From NCBI RefSeq assembly GCF_000150275.1, contig NW_002060947.1:7806482-7870481 (forward strand): a stretch of DNA of 64,000 nucleotides, written 5' to 3'. The stretch is from Trichoplax adhaerens. Taxonomy: Eukaryota; Placozoa; Uniplacotomia; Trichoplacea; Trichoplacidae. The position numbers were made by a program, and so were the translations under genes. Every line of letters begins with the position of its first letter. Positions within the stretch are counted from its first letter, which is position 1. The notes beneath the pieces were generated by a model. The model saw nothing but the letters and a program-made list of their open reading frames with translations, had not been told where the DNA came from and made no database searches. Below, piece after piece: positions 39,469 to 52,000 of the stretch.

Positions 39469-40000
39469 CATTTACGGATAAAATTATACAGTACACAATT
39501 AAATCAATTTCTTTATTTTACAAAATCCGTCCCAGCTTAATTTAGTAAAATGCATGTTCCTAGCTTTATCAGTTATGATAGTACACCCATATTCTACTCG
39601 AAGAGAGATGTTTCTTAAATAATATAGAGAACATAACTGCTTTCGGCTCGTAAAACAATGCCTGGATTAAAGGCCTAATTTAACAAAGATTATTAATTGA
39701 CGTAACTTAGATAGTTTCAAATAAATGGACTACTTAACATATCCTTACTATCGGCAATATAGATAAAAAATGGAACAACCGCCTAGTTAAATACACATAA
39801 ACTGCAATATCACTTTAGAATAAAGTCGCTTCATTATAGTAACATTAATAATTTTGATAATTTTTCACAGAATATTTAAGGATGACGAACTAGTACAAGG
39901 TGATAGGGAGACAACACTTTGACATAAATAAACTAAGAAATTATCATTCTTTAATGATAGCATAATTTGATATTGTTAATTAATAAGAAATTATCTTTAA

Positions 40001-43000
40001 TTAGTTTAATGGCTGATGTTTCCGTCGTCTTGGAGTACGATAGCGACGATGAGGATTTGCATTAGCTGATGGAGTCTTGGGTGTGGTATGAACTTCAACA
40101 GATTCTAATATTATAGAGAAATTTTATATCATAAAATCAGTTTAATGCTCGTGTTATAGGCTAACTTTTGTACAGTTGTCGTACCACAGTTTCCATAAAA
40201 TAACTTATTTAGGAATAAGTTCATATAAATTTATCTATGACGTTATATATTATAATTTTAATAGATAAATGCATAGTTTTACATTATCATCTATGCATTA
40301 ATAATTAATGTTTATATCGATTTAGAAAAGCATTTATATTAATTTATCAATGACTTTATGCATACTTTTAATAGATAACTGCGTAGTTTCATATTATTAT
40401 CTATGTATTGACAACTAATGTTTATATCGATTTAGGAATGTGTTCATACTAATTTATCTATGGCGTTATCATACTTTTAATGAATAATTGGATAGTTTTA
40501 TATTATTTATGTACTAATAATTAACATTATGTCGATTCATGAATTTGTTTATGTTAATCAATCCCGAACGATTTGCATATATTTTATAGATAACTGCAGT
40601 TTTTAATATTATCGATGTGGTGATAACTAATGTTTATGTCGATATTTTATAAATTAACTGATTTTCAATAAAGTTTGGATTAAACTTTGTCTGAAGAAAG
40701 AATAATGGTTATTTTCCTTTTGACGATAGCAGATTGTCAGTATTGTAGGTAGATGTCCGGCAGGACAAATCTGACAGTGGTCTCTTAATTTTACTTTTAT
40801 GCAGGGTCATAGTTCTTCCGTCGTTACAAATTTGGATTTTTAGTAGCTTATTATTGCCCTTTCGACTAGAGAAAATTTACTAAATCCTTGCTTATTAGAT
40901 GAATAAATGATAGCTTACCTAAACGATGAATTCGTCTAGTTTGTTGATATTTCCTTTTACCACGGTCGTATGTAATTAACTGTTTAATTCTATCATGAAT
41001 GACTTTATTGTCATCATCACTATTTTGCTCATCTTAAAGTAGATGTTATTAAACGTAAATATAAGATTACATCGATAAAAAATATCTAACGTAACTATAA
41101 AATTAAGATAATAATATAAATAAATTATAGAATCTTTTTGGTACTAGTTAACTTACCCGATCTTACCACAGCATCTGAACTTTTAGCTTGATTTTCATCC
41201 GCTTCGATCACCGTGCTTTCAACAGGTACTGAGGTAAGATCAATACTAACAGACTTATTCTCATCAGGAAGTTTATTTGCATGTACTTGGTAAATTGGAC
41301 TATCGTGAGCACTTTTATGTCTTTCTAATCGATGATCGCCTGTGGTTCAAAATTCAAACGAATGTAATGATAATATTTAGATGATGTTCATGCGTATGTA
41401 ATAATCTACTTCTTAATTATTATTACTGGAGATTTAAATTAGTATAGAGAATTATCAACATAGCAACCAAGATTAAGAGATTTAATTTAATGAAAGGTTG
41501 AGATTTTTAATTTCTTGATCAATACAGTACAGCGAAGCTTACAGAAAATTTTCTATGAGTAAAACTATGGATAGGTTATGAAGGTATTTACCTGTTCTTG
41601 ATGCTAATCTATTATGATCTTTTGGGCAAGAAAAATATTCTTCGTCTTTAGTTAATCAAGATTTTAGATATTTAGCGACAAGATCATGAAATCTTAAGAA
41701 ATTTTTATTCAGTTTCTTATTTGAAACTTTTAGTTTGATAAATTATAATATAATTTAAACCTGTTCCCACTTTGGCTTGATTAATAACAGAATGATTGCA
41801 CATATCAAGCAATTGTTGAGTCTCACTGCTTGTAAGATGGATAAATAAACCTTCATCTGGAAAAGATGAAAATTTTGAAATTAAAATTCATACAACTTGA
41901 AAAAAATTAATATATTTAGTTTGCTTAATTTATATTTACCTACTACATAAACAGAAAATCGTGATATCGTACATATAACCTTAATTAGCATTAATTAACC
42001 TGATGGAGAATTAACCCGCGAATTCTTTTCCGATTTCGTATTTACATGGTCATCTTTTATTGAGAAGAGACTCATTTATTAATTTCCAGATTGCTGAGAT
42101 TAATCAGTCTATGATATATTATACTCGAAGTCTTTCTAACAGCAACTTAAAATTATAATGCGAAACCTTTACCTTTTTGTTTAAATTATGAAATATAATT
42201 TCATTCTAACATTTTTCACTAAATAAAATCTTAAATCTTTATTGCGTATGTTTAGTAATTTAAACTAGGTTATCACTACCTGTGATTTTGCTACCACTTG
42301 TATTATGTTTCTTAAGAGATTTAGACTTCTTTTCAGCTAAGGATATGAAATGAAAATGCAAAATATAAATATACCACAACCACCAACAGTATTGGCTCTT
42401 TAAACGCTGCAACATTATCTTTAAAAATGACTTACCTTTACTATTGGTAGGATTATCATGATACGATAAATTTATTAGTGAAGAGTCTTCCGATGCTTGT
42501 TTATATTCATCCTCAAAGCTTACTATTGCCCAAGTAATATGAAATTAGATAAATAGGTTAGAGGATAGCATTATGATGATTTATATATTTAGCAATAATG
42601 TTGGTTCTGATTTTTCCATCGTTTAAGTTGTTTATGCAATGAGGAATAATAAAATTGATCGATAGAAATAAAATTTTTCTCAAACTAACCAGTTCGCTTA
42701 GCGCGATCCTTAGAGAAACTTTGGGATTGTATATTTCTATTAATGGTCAAAGATTTCGATTTTCCTTCAGGCAGAAGACTTGCTGAGCCGGTCAAAGATT
42801 GATTAGGAAGCTTCTCTTGGTTAGCATTATCGCGTTGATACTCAGGATTTGCTTGGATCGAGGTATCATAATCTGACATCTGTTTCAATTTTGTTAAATT
42901 CTCTGCCGATCGGTTCTTCAAAATTGTTTTGGATGCCATTTGCTTTTGGTTTGATTTTGATAATATTGGGGTAGCTGGAGCTTTCTTAATAATTTTTTGA

Positions 43001-46000
43001 TTATTGGTATCATCTAACTTGATAAATGATGTAGAATTGGAACGATTTCTAGCTTCTTCCTTCTGTTTTTGTGTTTTCACCAGCGATTGGGAAGAATGAG
43101 CAGCTATCGATTTTTTACTAGGTTGCCCGTGGCCAGCAATAGAGCTCTGATCAACTTTAATTTTAGTTATGGGTGGCAAATTTCTGTTACTTTGCTGTAT
43201 TATGGATTGCTTCGCTTTCTCTCTCTCGATAGGATTTTGAGATTTTACAATAGCCGTTGATGTTGCATTGGTGGATAATGTTTCTTTAACTACAGGAGAA
43301 GTAGGTTTGATAGAAGGTTTTAGTAGAGAGGGATCCAAAACAGTTCCAGTCTCTCTAAAGATGCGAACTTTTGGCTTTTTCATATCTTTATTTGACGTAG
43401 TTGCTTTGGCTTCTTTATTTATATTACTGGATGTTGCAGCAGAGGCATTGTTTTCGTACTCAGAAGCTGTTAAAAATGCCGAATCGTCATCAGAAGCTGT
43501 ATTTGGATATATAATAAGGCAAGTTAAAACAATTTCTTAGTGTTAAGATCGAGTAATTGAAATGCCAAAAAATTCTTTGCTGCTGTATCAAAGCATTGTT
43601 ATAGCATTGCAAGAATAATGCTAGAAAAAGCTTATATTGATGAAATATGATCAAGATGAATACTAGTATATATGATAAAGTATAATATTGCAAGAATACT
43701 GCAAGAAATAGCTTGTAATTATGAATCTTGGTCAAGGTGAATATTAGCACATTCGATGAAGCAAAAAGACTGTAAGAAAAAGCTCTTGTTACGAAATCAC
43801 GATCAAGATAACGAATAGGACAATTTGATGAAGCTAGTATTGCAAGAACACTGCAAGAAAAAGCCTCCAATAAATAAATCAATATAAAGCTAACATATAT
43901 GAAAAAGCAAAATATTGCAAGAAAAGCTTCTATTAATGAATCAATATGAAGACTAGTACATGTGATAAAGCACAATATTGCAAGGATACTATTAGAAAAA
44001 GCTTCTGCTACTGAATTATTATCAAGATGACGACTAGGACATGTGATAAAATTTAAAATAGATGTGGATTAGTGGTAATTTTTGATATTAGTCGTATAAA
44101 GAATGTGCTTTAAATTTTTTCTCGTAGAGAGAATTTGCTTTACCTTGTAATAATATCTTCTTTAAGTAGCGTAAAGTATTTTAAGGTAGACGATGATAGA
44201 AGGTATAAAGGATTTTATTGAGATACAAGTTACAGGCTAACAATGATATGGTTGTTATAGATAAGGTATTTGAGATAGCAGGAATGCAGGAACTGACTAA
44301 CGAGTTAGCGTACAAGGGTATTTATAGGTTTTAGATGGGATTGAGATAATGTCTTTATATGTATAGCATGTCGTCTATATGTAGCCATGATGTCGTACAT
44401 TATGAATGTAATACAATACAGTACTTAAACGGTATATGATAAGTATTCGTATATTAGGATATTACTATACTAGGCATCTTCTATATAAGATCATAATGTT
44501 ACATACCTCAGATATTGCACTTAACGAAAGAGGAGCTTTTTAACGAACAACATGCCACAACTCAAAATGCGAAGCATGGAGCGTAAGCGATGTTTTATAA
44601 AGATGGAAATATACGGAACTGAGCAAATATGATTTTGTTACTTAAGAAAAGTACAAGTACTTGAAAGATTATGAACAATATATCCCCAGAAGCTTTCTTG
44701 TTATAAGATACATGATGCTAGCAATAAATTGCTGTACTGATCACATAGATCTATTTTTTACCTTTAGGGGTGTCCTCTTGTTTCTTCTTAAATAAGCTAA
44801 ACCTTCTCTTTCTACTTTTGCTGAGTGATTTCTTCTTTTTTTTCTTTTTCCTTTTTACTTTTTTGTCAATATTTTCGTCGTCAGTTGATGCTTGAATTTT
44901 TACTTTTTTATACTTTGATTTATACTTTTTTGCTGTAAAATTATAGTCAATAGATAAAAAATAATTATTACCTTTACATTAGAAGAAATCTATGGATAAA
45001 ATCAATGTTTAATTCATTTATATCACCGGTGCCAGCTATAGCCTACCTCGATGCTGATGGTATTGAATAACATCATTTTCTACCAGTTCAAATTCATCAG
45101 AATTGAAATTTTAGCGTAAAAAAGGTATTGATCAAGAAAATACAGAATGGTATATTATACTATTTTGAGCTCGCGAAAATGTAAAATAGTGAATGGTATT
45201 TTATGTCCATTAATGCTTATTCAAGTGTAAAATAGAGCTGAAAGAAGCCCATTGATCATAGAAGATAATGTACCTGAGGAACTGCTAGTGCTTGATAGCG
45301 TATCTTTATCCGGATCATCACTTAATTGACGAACATCAACCATTTCAACTTCTGTTTTAAATCATCATTGGAAAATATTTTTAGACAATACATAAACTCG
45401 CTTTAATTCTAATATTACTCCTATTTTAGCTATTGGATTAAATAAATTAGGATTATACCTTCCAATTCATCTTTATCACTATCTTCTAGACCGCAGCCGC
45501 AGCAGCTACAGCAGCAACAGCCGTTGCCTAATTAAAGAAGATTGCAACAAATTAAAATAGCACCATACAAGTTCAATTGCTGCAGTGCAATACCGGATGG
45601 ATAATAACCAGGATATGCATCCGAATAAAAATGATTTGGTTACAGACTATTGGAGATTAACTACAAGATTAATTTGACAAAGCTAAAGTTTGACCGCAGA
45701 GTACTTATGTTCACCTGCATTGTCTTCAGCTGAACAAAATTTTCTTTTCTTACAACATCTAGGACATATAATGTCACAGCAATGACCAATATTTTGGCAT
45801 AGGGGACTTTCATTGTAATAGTTTCTTATTTTCGCACCTGTATAATTGAAGCAACGATTTGAAATGAAATGGTAGAAGTACATCGTAATGAGTTTGAAAA
45901 TTCTTCAACACTGAATTTTGAGCCAAAATTTATCTTAATTAGATCATGTCGTGTGACTAACAAACATCAATAAATAAACTCACTTAACGACTGTATACAT

Positions 46001-49000
46001 GGACTAAATATTTCCACCGCACCAAGGACTATAAACATGTTGAGTGTTAAATAGAAGATAGATTGATTAGTAATTGACTATATTAGATTCGTAGGCCTTC
46101 AATTAACGAAACAGGAGCCAGAATCATGAATTAAAAGTAAAATGAATAAAATACAAGGAGATATGATCTCTTATAAATAGAAAGGATTTGTATCGATTCG
46201 TAAAATTTAAAACTAAATACTTAAAAAATACGATGATTTATATAGAAGAATGATTTGATCAAAACTTATTTTATACACCGTTCAACCCAAATAAGTAGGA
46301 AAATGATAAAAATACTTAATAACTATGATAATTAAATAAATGGGGAATCATTTTTAATATTTGGATACAAGAAATCAGATCGATTTGTAAATTTACAATT
46401 GAAAGTTGGAATTAGAAGAAAAAAGAAAAATAATTTCAACATTTATTTGAATTATTTCAAAAAATTAAGTAAATATAATATCATTTATAGTATTTGGATA
46501 AAAGAAATCATATCGATTCGCAAAATTTAGAATTAAAAGTTAGAATTGAAAGAAAAATGGGAAATAATTTATGAGTATACTTGTCTGATTATTTCAGTTG
46601 AGAAAAGATGTCAAATTACACTTCATTAATCACAAATAAAAGCAAGATTTTGTCTTGTGAATATGGCAAGACTTACTTATTCCGCATAGTTCGATAACTT
46701 TAGCAGGATCACTATCGAAGATTTCATATTTGTCATATTAAGTTATTAAAACAGGCTTAATTTGATTTTAGATTAAATTTACTAACATTTTGTAATTGAA
46801 ATCATTTAATAAAATCATTATATGTATTACTTACGTTATTAATTTTACCAAGGCTAATCCAACTGCTGTAGCAGCAACACCTCCTGCAACACCTCCGGCT
46901 ATTTGTTGTGCAGCTGAAATACCTTGAGCATAAACTAATTCACAACAGTGGCTCATCAAATATCTTATTAGTGCAAGAGTGAAATATTAAACGAGTAATT
47001 ACAGATGAAAGCTGATAGAAAGGACTATACCTGTCACGTTAACTGGTAAGCTCTCAGCACCATAAATCGCAGCACGAGTGGAAGCTTTAACCTATAAAAA
47101 TTATCATATTCTTATGGCATCTCAATTTATAGAATCGGTATCTCGTATTAAAATGAAATTTGAAGTTACGTGTAAATTTATTACTTAAGATTCAGAATGT
47201 TAAATTTACAAAGTCAGTAACCAAACTAATCTATTACGAACACTTTATGTTTAATTTTTAAAGGAAAAAATGCAAAATAGAAAGCTCTTCATTTAAAATC
47301 TGTTAGTCAGCTCGAATAGGCTACATTAATTGGTCCCTTAATCACGATAATGCTATCGACTTACAAATATAATATACGATATTATATTTGAGTAGTTTCA
47401 AAAAGATTTCTATTAGTTTTAATTAGAATTACACATTTTTGTGTATGCTAAGTCCTAATACTATTTGAAATTAGTCACTAAAGGACACATAATATAATTC
47501 AATATTCAAACATATTTTAAGGAAGTTTTCATTATTTCGAATTAATTCTAAAGGTTTGCATAATGTATTTATGAATTTGGCATAGCCGGCCAATTTTACT
47601 CAGGCACTTGCTGCCTGGTATATGAAAATTTTTATCATTAATGTCTTTCAAAAAGGAATGAAAATGTTCTTATTTATGGAAAAAAGTCGTCACCTGTAAA
47701 AATTCCAGTATATTATCTCTTTTTCGCAATAGATTTTAGCGACAAGGCAAAATGTGGCGAATGTAAATTGAATAAAATCAAACTTGTATGATGTAATGAT
47801 ACTAATTGTTTCATAACTATCCCATATTTGGTAGATATTCCTTTTCTTTGCAAACGATCATTTGAACGATTGCTTTACTTTCAAAATAAAATAGTACGAA
47901 GAAATGCCTCGGATGTAAACGAAGATATTTGGTTCTAATAATTTATAATTGAACCGCGTAGACAGGATTACTAAAATTGATTATTTCATGCATTTATTAC
48001 GTGTACTTATAGTAACTCTGTAAGTGGTTTGAAGTGAGTAAACATGATAACTGAAAATGATTATTTCATGCGGTAATTAGGTGTACTTACAGTAACTCTG
48101 TAGGTGGTTTGATCTTCCAGTTTACTAGTATTGAGCATAAGAATATTGCCGGAAACTATTTCCTCATAAATTTCGATCAACTTGTTGGTTACATTGGCTT
48201 TGCTTGTAGATATCAGGGTAAATTTAATAAGATAATTTTTTATAAGCCCATTTGGCTCTACAGGTGGTTTCCAACGAATACTAACCATCTTTACATCGAC
48301 TCTACTGAGTGCTTTAACATTTTTTGGCGGCCCAGGTACTAGAATTAAAAGTGGTAAAGATTATTTAAAATGTTTATATTGTACAGGTCTTTAGTTTGTT
48401 TCGATCACGATTGGTATTAAATGAATCAATCAAAATTGGCAAGAAGTATGAAGACATCCCTATACGATTAACCGTAAAATAGTATTTAAACCAAATATAA
48501 GCAGGATATAAAATTTATAGATATTTATACCCTAAATGCAATCAATAGTTACTATATTATAATTCCAAACAGGTACATATTCAAAAATGTAAATGGTATT
48601 TGTCTCAACAATACAAAGGGAGTGAATTTCGAATCAGTAAATACTGTACAACTAGATAGATTATTCACCTATCTTATTTTAGAGATGCATTAGAGTACAA
48701 GATATGTAAAACATATCCAGAGATTTAATGTAAGAAATTAAATCAATTAAAATTGCACAGAATATGAATCGTTATAATTATTGAATTACAGTAAGATAAT
48801 ATTTGAATCAGATACATTAAAAGATACTATATTTTAGAGGGGTTTATACCCAAAATGCGATCAATAATTATTACTAAATTATCAATCCAAATAAGCGAAT
48901 ATTCAATAATTTAAAAGGTAGATGTATCTGCAACGTCGAGAGTACATTTTAAACCGGTACCTCATATAATTGTTACCGTCCAAGTACGAAATCAGGTAAA

Positions 49001-52000
49001 TTCGCGAAATGCCTAGTCAATTTGCAAAATGCCATACCTCTGGTATTATTAATCGATGAAAAAACTTTAAAGCTAATGTTAAGTGTAACAGTAAATATCA
49101 TAATCAAAGAACTTGTAAAAATATATTATAATTTTCGTAATCAGAACATTATCAATTCAATAATAACTACTTAATTGATAATATTATCTCTAAATGTTTT
49201 GCAATTACTAAATTGCAAGTTATATATGTAATGATTATTTGAATTAGTCTATTATTACTAGTATAATCATCAGTGAAAAATAGATTCTCTGTTTTTTTAG
49301 TAATATGACTACATGAATAATAATAATTTCTCTGATTTATAAAAGAAGACGGTTTCTCTGATTTACGGGTTTGGGTATTTTTGCAGTTTGCGAAGTGACT
49401 GGGCATTCCTCAAATATTTTGAACTTCGTACTCAAACGGGTACTAATATTCTATATTTACTATTGTATAACATGGAGTACTGTGATATAGTATCAATTTA
49501 TACATCTATTTCGAACGCAATCGATTTGTCTATTTATGCCGGTAAAATCGATCTCTCATTTTAGTCATACTTACCTCCATCATTCGTAGTAACTAGAATT
49601 GTTTGACAAGGTAGTTTTCTTTGCTCAATATTTCTTAAATAGGCTATTGGAGTTACTCTCATCCAGTAGGTAGTAAAAGGTTTTAAATTACTAATCTTAT
49701 AAATTTTAGCAATTGTCATATTTTTAATTATTGGTCGAAATCTCCTTGCAAAATCATTTGTCGATATCCCGGAGCAATTAAAGCATTCCAAGTCGAATAT
49801 GAGTTTATCCTTTAGTTCTTCAGCGATGTAACCGATCCTCAAGTCTACGCTCTGATTATGCTTTCGAAGATAGGTTAAAGGGCAAGTTGGAATATCTAAT
49901 GATAAACATTTGGAGATAATTAAAATATCAGTCATTTAGCTATGGAGGATCTACCAAAATTATTACTCTATCCTATTATGTTGGACTAGACTTCTATTCT
50001 CAATTTATCGAGTAATGTCAAGTCACTATGTCGCTTCTAGATACTTACTAATACATAAATTGGAGATATGCATCACTTTATCTCGTGTGCACAGACATTT
50101 TTTTGATCCAGTTACGATCGCAACGGTCCCTAGTGGACATTTTTTACATGGATTGGAGGAGATATCCGGCTTAAAGTAGTTAACAGGACAATCTAAAGGA
50201 TAGGTTAAGAATAGGTTAATGAAAAATTTACTAAATTGGCTTAAATGCCCCAAAATTACATCATTTTAGACGTCTAATTGTCAGATAAGATTACAAATAC
50301 ATTTTACTTTGTATGTTTTAGACTTGATGTAGCAGCTGGCTATTACATTTGGATATTTTTACACACATTTAATGAAATTTTGAGCTGTATCAGATCTTAT
50401 CCGTTATTAGAAAGTAGTGTATATTAATTATATTCGTTATTTTAAAATGGGATTCTAAAAGAATAGCTGAAGGTAAGCTTATAATGTATAAAGTCCTAGA
50501 TTTCTTGTAAGCCAATAGACTAAACATTAAAATGTTGCAGCTCTTTGTGACAGTGTTATATACTGTATTAGAGTAGAAATATCTATGTTAGGATAATTCT
50601 GTTAGACTATCCTTATTTAGTTAACTTCTAATTTGGATATACTGTGTTTTAATATATCATTGACTTTTTATGACTGAGACACATATACACGTACTGAAAT
50701 TAATAGTTATAATAGGGAATGCAAATCATCTACTTACAATTCGAATCATTGTGATTGTAATTTACTTATAGCAGATTGTAAATTATCATGGAAATGTTCC
50801 GTGATAGGACATATCGTAATCTGACTATTCTGTATTAGTCATTACATGCCTATGTTCGTAAATACTGTTATCTGCATTAAGGGAGCAGTAGCTAAAATTA
50901 ATATCTAATTCAGCAAATGATTCCAAAGTTAATTGTATTATCTATGACTCATGAAGTATTGAGGAATAGTATGTAAATGCAGTATATCGTGAAATAAAGT
51001 GGATTCTCAAACTTAGTGTTCAACGTAAAATACGAGGCGTCTAAGTCTTTGTGTAGTCTGCTAGTAGAGCAAAAATTGTTTCTGATAGTGCAGATATCAT
51101 TCCTTGATATGTGGTTCAAGGAATTGACTTATTGATCGTACATTACGTTATCTTGTTGCAAAGCTGTTTTATGACACTCTTTTAAAAATGAATAAGTTGC
51201 TTCTATTTAGATCACTATTAATTAATATCATTCTAATCATTAGGGAATACTCTTATATTAATAATGTTTATTTTAAAGGGCATGCTAAAGCTATAAGTGA
51301 ACTTAAGCCTATTCAGTATAAAGTCTTCAATTTCGAGTAGGTCAGAGTACTAAATGTCTATATACCGTAATATGGTCTAGAGACTTGCTCCGAAATGAAA
51401 AAGTTGTATCTACTTTTAATCTACGCGTACATTAATCAATATCATTGTAATCACTCGGAAATACTCGTTTATTAATTATGTTCGGTTAGCTTAAAAATGG
51501 TTTCCTAAATGCTATTTTTGACAGTAAGCCTATATTGCATAAATGTATTCGATTTCGAGCAAGCCAGTAAATTTAGTATAAAACATAGAAGCTTCTTTTG
51601 GAAATGAATAAGTTGCTTCTATTTTTGTCTACATTAATTAAGATCATTCTAATCATCAATACCCTAATATTAATATTATTCGCTTTTTAGAGGGTATCCT
51701 AAAAGTTATAGCTGAAGGTAAGTCTATGCTGTTGTTACGATGCGTAATTTCTGACGAGACTATAAAAGGCTGGTGCCTGAAGATCCTTTTTAGTTAGTTA
51801 GTTAGTCGGTTGGATAGTCAACTAGTTTTTCAATTGATATTTAATTGTAAAGTCTATAATCTTGGGTGCCGAGATTTCTTCAGTATTAAATGATAGTAAA
51901 TCTCTGACTTTCTCGTCTACACTATCTATGACGCTATAATTATACCATAGTATTCGGTCGTTGGAACTGAATTATTTGGTGATATAGCTAATCTCGCCTC

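Noticed and set aside
39352-39540. Open frame crossing the N run
   Set aside because: Openness depends on the unknown bases.
43490-43975. 161-codon hydrophobic minus-strand frame
   Set aside because: It is produced by the six-copy 75-bp intronic repeat; the true exon ends its upstream side at the acceptor near 43,497.
40001-46677. A tyrosine kinase domain hidden in introns of the Eph-like gene
   Set aside because: I looked for kinase signatures (glycine loop, HRD, DFG) on the minus strand between the membrane helix and the stop and found none; the exon chain keeps phase without one.
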